A DNA stretch of 64,000 nt, from positions 1,427,001 to 1,491,000 of the forward strand of contig NC_052671.1 of NCBI RefSeq assembly GCF_016802725.1, written 5' to 3'. The notes beneath the pieces are model-generated. The model was given only the letters and a program-made list of their open reading frames with translations, was not told where the DNA came from and did not search any database. The position numbers and the translations under genes are program-made. Shown here in pieces: positions 24,835-36,480 of this stretch (its first letter is position 1; each line of letters starts with the position of its first letter). Source of the stretch: Solenopsis invicta (lineage: Eukaryota; Arthropoda; Insecta; Hymenoptera; Formicidae).

Positions 24835-25861
24835 TGAAATAAAAAGTTACGATTCAATTTAAAGTTGCAAAGATAAAATTAACAAATTCTATCATTGTTA
24901 AAAAAGAATTTTGTTGAATGCGTGTGTAGTAATGCACTCTTGTGCAATTAAAATGCACGATGTATTTTTCCTGTTTATGTGAAAATCACGAGTAAGTGCA
25001 TCCTTCATAGCGTGTATGCACGCAGATTAAATATCGGACAATCGTTTACGTGTAAGAACATACGCGTTTGTGCAAGGGGCGCCAGGAAGATATATCGTTC
25101 CGCTAATTTGTTCTTCGTGAGCAAATCCATTATTAGGCGGAACACGAACTTTTGCGACTAATTGTAAGTAACGTGTGCATGCTTGAGCGACTATTACAGA
25201 AACTTGTATCAAACATGCTTCTGCCCACGTGAGAAAATTGTACTATTATGCCAAGCAATTTAATTAAACTTTTGAAAAAAGATGTTCTGCATTTCTTACA
25301 GAAAAAATTTTTTCAATTTTATGTTTGTTTAAACGTTGAGAATATTTACAAATATTTAAATAATTTGAAGTTGCAGGAATAATATTTCATATTTTTTTAT
25401 TATTATTGTAACAATAAAAATTTTAATTGTAGTGTATAATTATGGGGTTATTTAATATTAAAAATATCTTAATGAAAGTGTTTGCAACAGAATTTCGAAA
25501 CATTTTCGAACGTAGCAAAATAGATTTCTTTTTTTAAGCTGCATACACTGCGCTGCATACACTGTAAAAAAAGGACCAGCAATTTAGGATTTATATAAGT
25601 ATAAAATGAACATATGTAGCATAAAAAAGTTTGTGCTATTGAAAGACGAATATGTCCTAGAATTAGTAGACAAACAAAAAAATTCTCAAAAGGGATTTCT
25701 TCTCGAAAAGGTTAGTGGTCTTCTCTCAATGCAAGATTTAAGATGGACATAGACTACCATTTAAACTGTAAAACCATCAATTGACTTTTGATTTTTTTCG
25801 CTCGTCGACATATGGAGACAAGAGGCAGAACACAAGCGTAAAAAGAATCAATGCTAGTATT
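24832..25861. other. Mixed then AT-rich stretch
   Basis: A weak patch at 24900-25220 has opposing 60-codon frames, neither credible. A perfect 13-bp tandem direct repeat gctgcatacactg lies at 25538-25550 and 25552-25564. Otherwise AT-rich. Confidence 0.45.
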
Positions 25862-26132
25862 GTGCCCGTTTTGACGTTGTCGGCCTGGCTTTAGTACAGC
25901 TGGGCGCGAAAAATCAATATATCAATTTTCGGAAATGAGGTGATTGAACTTTTTGTGATTAAACGACTTTAATCAAATAATGATTACAATAAGAAATGTA
26001 AACACACACGTAACAGCTCAAACCCGAGCGTAATAACAATCCCGTCGTTAGAGAACGCGCTTTTCATGTCCGAAAATCGATATATTGATTTTTCGCGGTC
26101 AGCTGTACTAAAGCCTGGCCGAAAACAGGCAC
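25862..26132. mobile_element. MITE with 64-bp terminal inverted repeats
   Basis: Left arm 25862-25933 and right arm 26069-26132 are inverted copies, matching at 59 of 64 aligned positions once an 8-base insertion in the left arm is removed. Termini are GTGCC...GGCAC, flanked on both sides by ATT (25859-25861 and 26133-26135), which fits a 3-bp target duplication as in PIF/Harbinger-type elements. The inner part of each arm is itself near-palindromic (CGAAAAATCAATATAT..TTTTCG). Total length is 271 bp with no coding capacity, so it would have moved using a transposase encoded elsewhere. The high arm identity suggests fairly recent origin or a folded-RNA constraint. Confidence 0.8.
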
Positions 26133-26320
26133 ATTATTATTTTTTAAACTATTCAATGTTTTAATATTCTCTATTCTAGAAGATTGTACGCATTTATATA
26201 TTATTCTTTTTTCATTGATTATATTTATTTTCGAGTAATTTTATTGATTATTCTGAACAATTTCAAAATTTTAGTAGAAATTAGTAAATTAAACGAATCT
26301 TATAAATCTAAATCAGAATT
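26133..26320. other. AT-rich spacer
   Basis: Short AT-rich interval right of the MITE, with no features. Confidence 0.5.
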
Positions 26321-26730
26321 TTGAAAGGATCGTTCCGTTGGTTTCTCCAAGGTCGAGCAAGTACGTAGTCATATAAGAGGCCGTGGACAACAGTCGGTCA
26401 TCGGTGGGGCTATAAATCGGCGGGTGACGTTTTTTGTCTGTACCGGAGGTACCGAACAAAAAAAAAGACAAAGAAAAAAAGGCGTCGTAGCAAAAAACTC
26501 CAACGGTCAGCTTGTTATAAGCGATCCCCGGTTAGGCGGACGCAGTAGGATGACGTGGGACCTAAGGGGACCGAAGAAGGGAAAGAGGGACTAGAAGGCG
26601 ATCCAGAAGGAACAATGCCTAAAGTCACCAGGAAGAATGTGGTCCGTCGGGCTACGAAAACGAACGAACTCACTCCGTCCGTCCCTCCGAAGACCATCGA
26701 TATTCTTTGCAGCTCTTTTCTGTAGCTAGA
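26321..26730. other. GC-balanced patch with compound hairpin
   Basis: A TATAAA word at about 26411 precedes a compound hairpin: TTTTTTGT (26430-26437) and GTACC (26440-26444) pair with GGTAC (26448-26452) and ACAAAAAA (26456-26463). A plus-strand frame of about 58 codons (26551-26726) starts with glycine-rich GPKGTEEGKEGLEGDPEG, vaguely collagen-like, but it lacks an ATG start and splice support. A minus frame overlaps it. I do not call a gene. Confidence 0.3.
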
Positions 26731-27620
26731 TAGGCGATAGATATAACAGAGAATTTAATACATCGCCTAGCGTTGCGTCACAATTTGTTAATTAAATTTG
26801 TGTTTTAATGTCAAAATTAAAAGTTCAATAAGTTTCTTTAAGTTTTTAAAAAATAACTGTTAGATATTTATAAAATGTAATATTTTTGAATAATTATAAT
26901 TTATTATAGAGTGGAAAAATACGAATGTTATCAAATTGAATATTGTAGATACTAATGCATAAAACATTTTTTTTTTCTGTATATCTACAGCAAAAATTCA
27001 ATGCTGTCAAATGACTCTCATCTATTTTTCTATTCACAACCGTATGCGTTTACAATAAATTTATGTTTAGTCTTTATATATGCATTAATGTTAGTGAGCA
27101 TTGTAATTCTTATGAAGCAATCAAAGAATATCTCAATTGACGATCAATGAGTCCCTTGCTAATGACACTGAACGAGAAACGAATCTAGATGAAAAAAACT
27201 AAAATGTCTGCAGGCAACGCTGCTTCCATTATCGACATACGTAATCGCATAGATGTAATCTCATGATTCATTGCTAAACTGCATTTATATCGAACATTTT
27301 ATATGCATAAGCGGATTATAAAAATTAATTATAAGTAAATATATGCGATTGTTAAGAACATTTTTGTTATTTTGAATAAATTCAAAAATTACGTTTCTTT
27401 GAAGATTATGTGAAAAATAATGCGTTATAAATTATCAATGTTTTTACGTAAAATAACTTTATTAAGGTATTTTATGCGCATGGTATTTAACGCTATGTAA
27501 ATATTTGTTAATGATTTCCAAAATTACAATACCATTATTTTCTCATGTGAGATATATTTATTTTTATAAAATAAAGTTTATTTAAAACGACAAATATTTT
27601 TACCAGTGGGCAAACAATTT
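26731..27620. other. AT-rich stretch
   Basis: AT-rich, no supported feature. Confidence 0.55.
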
Positions 27621-28280
27621 ATCGTAATATGGATTGCCAGTTGCAAAAAGAAATTGCTTTTCTTTCGATTTTTCGCGCGTTTTTCTTACAACACAACTTC
27701 GCTGTGATGCCCGGCCCCACCCCTTCCTTGTCGCTGAGAAAGTTTCCGCCGGTTGCGCAGCCGGCGCCTATGAGCACTCGCAGATAGGAAAAAGCGAGCT
27801 GGGTGGCTGTAAGACGGAGAAGAAGGAGATGGTGGAGGTACGCGAATAATAAAAATCGGCCTCATAACTCACACCATGTGCCTCAGCGTGGGGTGGAAGA
27901 AAAGCAGAAGGGAGTGGGAGGGTTGCCTGAGCTTCTTATCTCAACGCTGGGGTGACATTAGCGCTACTACAGCAATTCTCTCTACACTGCTCTTCAAGGT
28001 GCACTCCGTCTTCACTCGCTACTCTTAACGATGTTATAAAGCATGGATGAAATGTGAATGCTAATATAGATGCAGATTTACATAATAGAGAGATTTATCC
28101 ATAAAATTGAGGGATTTATCCATAAAATTGGGAGATGTCAACTTAATGTATATCGATATATATAAATTTTAACAGCGTTAATGCAAAGTTATGTGTTAAT
28201 TTCTATGTAAATATTTATTAACGAGTAAAAACCTGGAAGCTCGATATATAGAACGACAAACAATTAAACAACCGCAATTC
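27621..28280. other. GC-rich patch then AT-rich with tandem duplication
   Basis: A GC-rich patch at 27640-28030 holds a 71-codon frame of ordinary composition. At 28092-28109 and 28113-28130 a perfect 18-bp unit (gatttatccataaaattg) is duplicated at 21-bp period. Confidence 0.45.
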
Positions 28281-28690
28281 GTGGAACATCCGTTTGTATC
28301 GTGCAACGGATTCCATTGCTGGTACGTACATGATGAAGTGAAATGGGCCGGCCGCTAATCGGCAATGGCCCGAAAGACTGGCGGACTATCGTAAACAACG
28401 TCACTATAATGTACCCACGTGCTTTCATACACCCTTCATCGTTCGCATCATACGCGAACAAGGTAATCAAAGCTGGATCATTCGCGAAGCGTATAATAGA
28501 TGTTTTCTTTATTTATGATAGTTGGCAACGTATTGTACTAAAGTATACGTAACATTTTTACTAAATCATAATATAAATGCAACATTATTATATAGTATAT
28601 GGTATAATATACGGTACAATTACTTATTAATTTATAGCGTAATAGACTCGATTTTATTGTGTGTACGATAAATGAAAAGAAAAAGGATTT
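28281..28690. other. Small patch then AT-rich
   Basis: A GC-balanced patch (28290-28500) has opposing 68-69 codon frames, neither preferred. AT-rich to 28690. Confidence 0.4.
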
Positions 28691-28701
28691 TAATGTTTCA
28701 G

Positions 28702-28813
28702 AATCTAGAACGATTGGAAAGAGCAGACCGTTCGCATGTGTGTAAATCCGAAATTAAGAATCGTTCGCGAGGATTATCCGATAGAAAAATGGAGAGTTCG
28801 AAACATCCCTCCG
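28702..28813 (+). other. Possible 112-bp exon, unproven
   Basis: A TTTCAG acceptor (28696-28701) is followed by a GC-balanced segment open in one frame (NLERLERADRSHVCKSE at its start) up to a GTAAAC donor at 28814-28819. The polypyrimidine tract is weak. The segment is hydrophilic with no recognised domain. It could be a 5' untranslated or small coding exon, or coincidence. Confidence 0.2.
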
Positions 28814-29620
28814 GTAAACTCTGCGCGCAATAGTACATACTCGTCCGTCACTGCCGGCGAGCGCGCACAAACGTGTATTTCTAACGCGTTTGTACAGAGC
28901 AGAGCAGAGATGAGTGAGCTGGGTCGTCCGGTGGTGGTGGTGGTGGAGGTGGCGGTGGGTATCACGGGAGGCAAGAGGGATACAGACAGGGGATGAGACA
29001 CACGCGGAGAGTTATGACGCCGCACAATTAGCAGTTCGTGTGAGAGAGATCGATCGCCGCCGAGAACATACATCAACGATGTAAACTCAGGACGCGTATC
29101 GTCGTCTCTACGTGTACATCCCGCGGATTCTGCGTAACGGTATGCGTAAACGTAGGTGTGCGCTGTTTCGCTATTTTCGTCGATTTAACCCCAGGACATG
29201 GAAGCAGCGCCGAGCCGCGCCGCTCTGCCGGGGAATAATGCATTTTCGTTTTAGTTTAAATTGCAGCCGACGGCAGCGCAGCACGAAAATTGGACGTTTG
29301 TTTAGCACGCGTCGCGTCGCGTCGCGTCGGCCAGGTCGGCCTGCGCCAGACGAGAGACGCCGTAGTGTTTTGTCAATAGCGGGAGATTTAGTTTTGGATA
29401 ACGCCCCGCGTGTGTGCGCGCCACGACGCGACGCGCGCGATGCTAACGCCGACGGGGGCGCACCACCGATGGTCGCGCCGATTCGTCATGTTATCGCTAC
29501 TTCCGTTTATGCTTCATTAATTTTAATTAATTTCAGTGTCGTTCGTTACCGCCGCTTGCGCACTCCAAGCGTGATTAATTAAAGTCGGGGTATTATCAAT
29601 GTTTTTAATTAATCCGTTGT
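28814..29620. promoter_or_regulatory. Broad CpG-rich block
   Basis: One of the two most CpG-rich blocks in the window. It contains a (GGT)n run (28930-28959), a cgcgt tandem (about 29309-29330) and the longest open frame (156 codons, 29112-29582), which is arginine-rich because of CpG composition. That frame has no recognisable domain and I treat it as composition-driven. The block may be a CpG-type promoter or first exon; this is inferred. Confidence 0.35.
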
Positions 29621-30680
29621 AAATTGACTTTGTAAATTATGTTTGGAACCCACGAGCCGTTATCGGGATCTGAAGTTATGATTCGCTATTCAGCCCCGTT
29701 AGGAAACCGATATTTTCCGTTTATGTCATGCGCCGCCGTTAAGCTGAATATTTACTTTTAAAAGATTTCAGCTGCACAAGTGCTGGTAGTTGACTTGAAA
29801 CCAGTTTTATAAACGGTATATAGCTTTTCCGCTATTTACCGTTTACTTTTACGGCTGTTTGCTAATATTATTACTCGAGATATAACTTCGACTTATTATT
29901 GACAAAACTGATTAACGTTTTTATATCGCCAACATTTATCTACTGGATATACAAAGCTGTTTACGCGCTAAGGGCTCGAAAGAGGGCCCTTAAAAAAGAA
30001 AATCGAGTATAATAATCTACATTATTATCAGCCGAGCGTTTTCGTTTCGCAGCGTGACAATTTACAAGAATAAAGATAAAACCGTTGTTAAATTACCTGC
30101 AATTTTTCCATCTCACAAAGAAGCCCTCCATAGTAGAGTATAATTAGCTGAAAGACGAATATTGTCCGCAGCCGCGTTGTCGTCAATCAGAATAATTCAC
30201 TTTCGCGCCACTTCAAGACGACGAAGTCATCTCTTCTCGAGCACCATGGACGGAAACTGTACGGCAGTATTTCTCGAGGGGCGCGTGCCACCGCGCTAAG
30301 TTACGAGGCGTTTATGAGCCATAAGCGATTCTACGAGCTAGATAGAGTTACTTAGAGGAGTTATTTCACTACTTTCAAGATGGAGAGAGTGGGACGGGCT
30401 AACTTTGATGCGTCTCGCAGCACCTCCGCTACGGATAGATCAGAAAGACCGCCTGCGACTGCCTGATTTACTATGGTGGACCGTACGTTCCTGAGGATCA
30501 GCTCAACCCTGCCTGCGGTACGACAGGATTTTGTGACGGGGGTAAAAGGGGGACGGGCTAGGACAGAGGGATAGCGGATCGTGAAGGTGGGGCTTGTGAA
30601 GAGTGGCTTTGGGGAGCTTCCTACTCCAATGTGTCATCGATGGATGCATGCCCTTGTCTTACTCGTTTTACTATCATTCC
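29621..30680. other. Mixed sequence then GC-rich patch
   Basis: Intermediate composition to 30110, then a GC-balanced patch to 30640. The word gggacgggcta recurs near 30391 and, shortened, near 30553. An ATG in good context at 30380 opens only 28 codons. No gene is supported. Confidence 0.4.
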
Positions 30681-31786
30681 TTACTTAACGACTTAAAGTC
30701 TTAATTAAACAGGTTGCGTCTCGTGTAAGTTTGTGTCTCACATTCATCATTCACATTTACGGCTGTATCAAAAACGTTTAGAACTTTTAGTACTGAATTT
30801 ACTTTCATATCTAATAACTCATATATTAATTATCAAAAGCCATACCAATAGATAAAATAAATGCATATATACCGCTTAATAAATTTTCTTTAAAATGTAA
30901 AACAAGCGGTTTGTTTTTTTTTTTATGTGAGCGATTATCCCTTGTTCAGGAAATTGCAACTTCTGAACACAGTTTACGCTTAAACCGTGAAAACGACGAC
31001 CATACGCGTACAATCGTAAATTCTTGTCTACATTTTCGTAGTATAGCTGCATTTCGCACTGCATTGCGATGCGTAAAACTTGAAATGCAACATTCCTACG
31101 TGTATGCGCGGAATCTCTTGGGCTTTTTTTAGATTTTTTAGATATTTGTTGAAACTATTCATGAATATTTATTTATGTTTAAGCAAAGTCACGATAAAAT
31201 TCGATTTAAGGTTAAAGAGAAAAAATCCTATATGTCCTCATTAAAATCTGCATTGATATTTTTTTTGTAATATATATTGGAACTAATAAAATGAAAACTT
31301 TATGTATATGTATTACATATGTATACAATTTCGCAATTTCTTGAAACCTGTATATGTTTAAACATTCTACAATTACGTAAACGTTGATTATTGTGAAATA
31401 TAACATACGGTTGTAAACCGTCATTAATAATTGTAAAGTGCATTGTGAGAGATAGTTTTTATTTTCCATACTTACAACAGCAGTTGGTTGTAAGAGCGAA
31501 CCAATCAATGTGCTTAGAGGATTGTCACATATCCACGCCGCCAACATTCATAGAATTTTTCATAGAATTCATCACGTATTTTTATTTCAGTATAGATTAA
31601 TTTTGTTGCATAACGTTCACTACTACTACTTTCATAATCCAACAATCATGTTTACATAATTGTAAAATGGGTTTCATATTCATAGATAATATTTCAAGCA
31701 GCTTTGCGTTCTAGGTTATCTGCGATGGAAATCTCGAGCAACAATAGTCGTTAGGGTGCGACCCTACAGTTCAAAGGTATGTGAAC
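30681..31786. other. AT-rich stretch
   Basis: AT-rich, with minus and plus frames of 62-111 codons that are I/Y/F-rich and random-looking. A TTATTTCAG acceptor-like site lies at about 31582-31590 with no exon after it. Confidence 0.5.
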
Positions 31787-31796
31787 GTCACGTGAC
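31787..31796. promoter_or_regulatory. Palindromic E-box GTCACGTGAC (CLEAR-type)
   Basis: A perfect 10-bp palindrome equal to the CLEAR motif consensus bound by MiT/TFE bHLH-zip factors (TFEB/Mitf). It lies 20-40 bp after a small TAGGGT-gcg-ACCCTA inverted repeat. One copy only, so function is speculative. Confidence 0.3.
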
Positions 31797-32460
31797 ATAA
31801 TTTTCCATTTTATTATTTTTTTTTTGATAGATTTTTTCACGGACCAGTGAATTCTGCTGGGAAAGAATAGCATTTTTATGCTAGCGCTGTCTCTTTCACG
31901 GTGACATTGACTTATGAGGCTTTTTTTTAATCAAAAGGGTACAAACATATGCAATATGTTTTGTGACAGGATTTCTTAAATGTATCACAGAACATTAATT
32001 CAGATATTTGAATCACAAATAAGTACTTAATCGCTTGAAAATTCAAGATATAAATAGTAGAATCAAAGTAATCATAATAGTCGAATGTATAACATAATTC
32101 ATATAATTCATAGAAGTTCAAACAAAATTGTTTATATTAATCAAGCGGTAGATATAAAATAGGGAAAAACATGTCATGTTAATATCATTTGTCAATCATA
32201 GCTGAAAAGCTTAAAATGATTATCTTAAAGAAGTATATTTTGTAATTATACAATAATTAACCAGTATTTTATTTAAAGCTTAATTGAAATAAGAGTTTAA
32301 TTCTCGTATTCACTGTACATATTTTTTTTCATCAAACTTGTGCATCATATAATATCGCGTATAATTATAATTATAGCTTATATTATAAAGTACATTGACG
32401 GTAAGTAAAATTTTAATTATTAATATCTTTATCGACATTTAAAATACTAATTTGCTTTTG
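31797..32460. other. AT-rich stretch
   Basis: AT-rich with T-runs. Nothing identified. Confidence 0.55.
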
Positions 32461-33030
32461 AGGGTTGCTATTACTAACGTTCGTGGGGGAGTCAAACGTG
32501 TAGCGTAGAGGGGATGACAAACGACATCATCGGCTGGCACGGCGTTACGATGGCGAAATCCATAACTGTCATCACTTCTAAACTAGATCTGGGAGAATTC
32601 AGATTGCCTCCCGTTTCGCGTCGACAGGTTAGGAAATTCGTGAAACGTTCTGAGTGATTGAAGTGTGCGTTTCACGATGCAATTAATAATCGATTTTAAA
32701 TCATACTGAACAAATAAACAAATGAACCAATAAGCTGTCTTTTGCAAATGTACAATAATTCTTTTTCGTAGTTATAAAAATATCATATTCTTAAATCATG
32801 ACGAGTGAGTTATACGATTTTATTTTGTGTCTTTTACCAAGAGTGACAATATTATTCTTTACATAGATACATAAAAAAGAAAGTGTATAAACACTTTTAA
32901 CATTCAAATAGATAATAAAATTAAAGATACCGTTTCTTAGTTTTTTTAAAACTTATCCTCAGGTAGGTAAGTTTTCGTATCAGGAATACAAATTAATTTT
33001 GAATTCTTTTAATGATAGCCTAAGAACAGG
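32461..33030. other. GC-balanced patch and splice-like motifs
   Basis: A patch at 32470-32660 has no long frame. On the plus strand CTTATCCTCAG|GTAG|GTAAGT at 32952-32972 places an acceptor 4 bases before a perfect donor. Another CAG|GTAAGA lies at 33027-33035 with a poor pyrimidine tract. Both are possible but weak splice signals. Confidence 0.3.
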
Positions 33031-33380
33031 TAAGAATTAGTTGGCCGAAAGGGTAATGGGACGCGACTGTCTGTGCACTCGAAAGAGTGAGGAGGGTATA
33101 GCCAAGTGCGACCGCGAGGCCACAACCGCAGTGTGGGAAGTGAAACGAGCCGAGTGGCGTGGCTTTTAATGGAGTGAGGGAAACAACATTAAGTTAAGAG
33201 CAAAGCAGGGTGTGAGAATTACACGGAAATAACTGTAGCTGCCAGTAGAAGCGGCACGAGGGGGAGTGGAGAATACGATTCATAAACCAGCAATTACCCT
33301 CTTGCCCATCCACAAAACAGCGTACGATCTTCAAGATGTCGCGTGATTATGTACTTTCCGAGTGTTGAAGCCAACGGTTC
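33031..33380. other. GC-balanced patch
   Basis: CpG-containing, purine-rich patch with no open frame above 60 codons. Candidate regulatory DNA. Confidence 0.35.
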
Positions 33381-34550
33381 GAGATACAAAACACATTGCA
33401 TTGTACTAATATTTCATTTTGCGTTTATTTTAACAGATGAGACGGTGTACACGGTACGAATTTATAATGCCGTGATATATATTTCACAAAATTCACAGAT
33501 GTAAAAATTTAACGAACGATTTTATTCATATTAATCACGGTAAGGTTTAAAAAATGTAAACATACAATTTTTTAATTACAACAAACTACAAACAAAAACG
33601 GATTTTTGTATTTATCAAAGTATATTTATAGATTCCTTTCCTGGTTTCATGTATAAAATTATTTGTTAAAATTATTATATTTAAAATTATTTTTTTTAAT
33701 AATAAAAATCTTATTATTTTGTTTATAAAAGTCATTGTGTAAGTAACTAATAACAAACGGAACTTCTGAAGTATTGACAGAATAAGGGTTAGGAAGTTCT
33801 CGATGTATTACGCGGGGGATGCAATTTATCGAATGATAAATTTCAGGGAGATAGGATCGCGCGCGGTTAGATTAAACGATTCCTTCTCTTCTCTTCTTCT
33901 CGTTTCCACCACCTATTCCATCCACTTTCCAAAGTAGTGAAATTAAATATAGAGGTCGAATTGCAGTCTACGGTGATATAAGTTTCTCTTCGTCTTTAAT
34001 TTCTTTTTCTTCTCCTTTTTTTTAATCCACATTTCGACATAAGAGAGTGCCTTTACTATTTCTATCTATTGCTACTTCTTCTCTATCCTTATCTGCAACC
34101 GCAGACCTTTCTCTCCATCCATTGGCAAGCACCTTCCTCTTGTATCTGAAAGCTACTGAGCTGGCGTCCCTCCGATTTAGATACTGCTATAGCTTACCAA
34201 CCACGTTATCGTGTGAAAGGGACGCGCAAAATGAGTTTGGCCCAAAACATCGATATACATTCTCTAAATTTATGAAAATTTGCAAAGGATAATGAAGATA
34301 TATCCTATCAAATAATTGAGCAATTAGGTTTCAAGGAATAATCTAAGGAATAGATCAGAATCAGATATTTACGTATCAATTTAAATGTTTCTCATCTATT
34401 CTTCCAGTTAAATGAAAAACCATTGGAATAATTGCACACTTAAACAAAGTATACAAATACATCGTCAGAGAAAAGTTAAATAGCAATTTTCTTCAAATTT
34501 GTTTTGACTTTACATCGGTTTACAGTTTTATGTTTTTCTCAGTGATGCGA
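33381..34550. other. AT-rich then pyrimidine-rich stretch
   Basis: AT-rich to 33860, then T/C-rich on the plus strand to 34150. The 81-codon frame at 34047-34292 begins in low-complexity S/L-rich sequence. Not called as a gene. Confidence 0.45.
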
Positions 34551-35179
34551 CTTGAGTTTTTTTTTACGAGACGAGCGAAAGTTCGAGAATCCGCGAAGGT
34601 GATGGGACAGATAAGGCTAATTCCGGGTATTTCGCACCCCGCCGCGATACGTTGAAACGCCGACCATGCCTTGGCAGAGACAAACCCCTTGCTACAGCAG
34701 CCCCTATCGAGGGAGTAAAGGGCGGTAGTAGAGGGTGGATGAGTGTGTGTGTGGGTGAGTGGAGAGCAGGGCAGAGCAGCAGCGTGCTGCCCGCACCAGG
34801 CGCCCCTTCGCATATTTCACCGGGAATTTACGAGCCTCGATACGACAGGGAAATTGCAAGAATGGCGGAGTAATCTATCTCTCCTTGCCTCTATGGGCTC
34901 TCTCTTCTTTTCCCGGGTTCCCTCTCCCGAGCGCCCTTCTTCTCGCACACGTATGTAGACACATAGATATACTTATATGTGCATCCACACACGCTTGGAA
35001 AAAGAAGGAAACTCCTAGTTTTTCCATATAGATAAAAAGGATTTGTCCTTTCGTTTCGAGTCACCGTTATCTCCTAATTGTATTATTGCGATAAGAAACC
35101 AATCTGTTATGTGCTACTGTGAATTCCTAAAAAATGCCAGATCTTATTCGTGTGTTACGTGCGGCACATAAGTGCAAGA

Positions 35180-35182
<3 letters not shown>
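34551..35182. other. GC-rich patch
   Basis: The patch at 34580-34960 has four overlapping frames of 71-97 codons on both strands, which signals composition and not coding. A GTGTGT run lies near 34745. No specific motif. Confidence 0.4.

Positions 35183-35234
<52 letters not shown>
35183..35234. repeat. (GA)n microsatellite
   Basis: About 50 bp of GA repeats with one AA interruption. Confidence 0.95.
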
Positions 35235-35875
35235 GAAGGGAAAAAAAATGAGATAAAGATTATTATATCCTTGATATAAAATATAATATATTATTAATTC
35301 AAATTAATTGTAATTATAAATCAATTATATAAATCATAAGAAAATCAAAACAATAGCTCCAACCCTCTTATTGCGCAATAATTATGCGGAAGATTGCCAC
35401 GACCATTCATCCGACTTGTTTTATCGTCATTTTCCATCCACATCTTTCACCTTAGGGGTGAATAACGTCCGATACGCATGTGCTACAATTACGGTGCACA
35501 TATCAGATTTATTCAGAAGCACTCTTGGATCATATCCAAAAAGAAGATAACGTAAGACAATAAACGATTTGTTAAAAAAAATGTTAAAAAGAAATAAGTT
35601 TGATCCACAATAAATCCAAAATAACGTTTAGTTAAGTTAAACTTTATCTTAACCCGTTATGAAAATACTCACATTACGTTTATCGGTACTTAATTGAAAT
35701 GTAGAATTATGATTCGCGGGAAATTGTGCTACACTTGTCCACTCGCGTTTCACCGTTATGTTCGCCACGTTGTTTAAACAGCGAAAAGAGTCACGGCCGA
35801 CATGTTGCTGGACACGATTATGTGTAATGTACCACGTTTTGTAGAGAGAAGGACACTCGTACTCAACGAGTCAGA

Positions 35876-35878
<3 letters not shown>
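35235..35878. other. AT-rich stretch
   Basis: AT-rich with a minor mixed patch near 35740-35870. Nothing supported. Confidence 0.5.

Positions 35879-35917
<39 letters not shown>
35879..35917. repeat. (GA)n microsatellite
   Basis: Pure GA run of about 38 bp continuing into purine-rich GGAGGGG sequence. The S/L-rich minus frames across it are repeat artefacts. Confidence 0.95.
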
Positions 35918-35920
<3 letters not shown>

Positions 35921-36480
35921 GTAGCAGAGGGAGGAAGAGAGAGGAGGGGAGTGTGAAGGGAGAGAATGAGTTGGAAGCACCATAGGTAACTGTACTTGCT
36001 ATACATGGATAATACATATACACGGAGGAAGAGAACCCCCTGTGTCACGGCTCGGTGTGTGCACCTATATCCACATAACGTACTGTATCGTACCCGCGGC
36101 CGGCGGCCAGTTTAATTTAACACAGCAGCTGTAATCCCATCCATTACGCTCGCGGTAATATACGATCGCTCGAGATTCATAGTCCGTTTTTTCACTAATT
36201 AACAGACGGGACAAATCGCTTCAGCGATCCGCGCCCTCCCTCCCTCCCTCCCACCCACCCTCCCTCCGTCATGCCACCCCTCACGCCCCACTGCCGTCAC
36301 TCTCCTCCGCCTCGCGCGCGGACTCTTCATTCTCTTCTCGTCCACCGACGAACACATTGTTTCTTCACGCTCAAATTTACACACTGTTTCGCGTAAATTC
36401 GAGTATGTTTCATTCGCGCTATTGGCTGGCAATTCGTTTGATTGTAAGATATCAAATTCCTTGCTTTTTCGCACTGTTAC
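35918..36480. other. CpG-rich patch
   Basis: GC-rich block with a CGCGGCCGGCGGCC run near 36096 and an ACAGCAGCTGT E-box region near 36121. A (CCCT)n tract lies at 36234-36267. A 91-codon minus frame (36199-36474) is partly encoded by that tract and lacks a domain. Promoter-like by composition only. Confidence 0.35.
36234..36267. repeat. (CCCT)n-like microsatellite
   Basis: Imperfect ccctccct / ccacccacc tandem in pyrimidine-only sequence. Confidence 0.8.

Noticed and set aside
26551..26726. Glycine-rich, collagen-like plus frame
   Set aside because: Only a few G-X-Y-like triplets, no ATG, no acceptor, and an overlapping minus frame; likely coincidence.
29112..29582. Longest open frame, 156 codons
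   Set aside because: Arginine-rich because of CpG composition, no domain, other frames in the same block are also open, and no splice or start support.
30244..30265. tggacgga word resembling miR-184
   Set aside because: Diverges after eight bases and lacks a hairpin.
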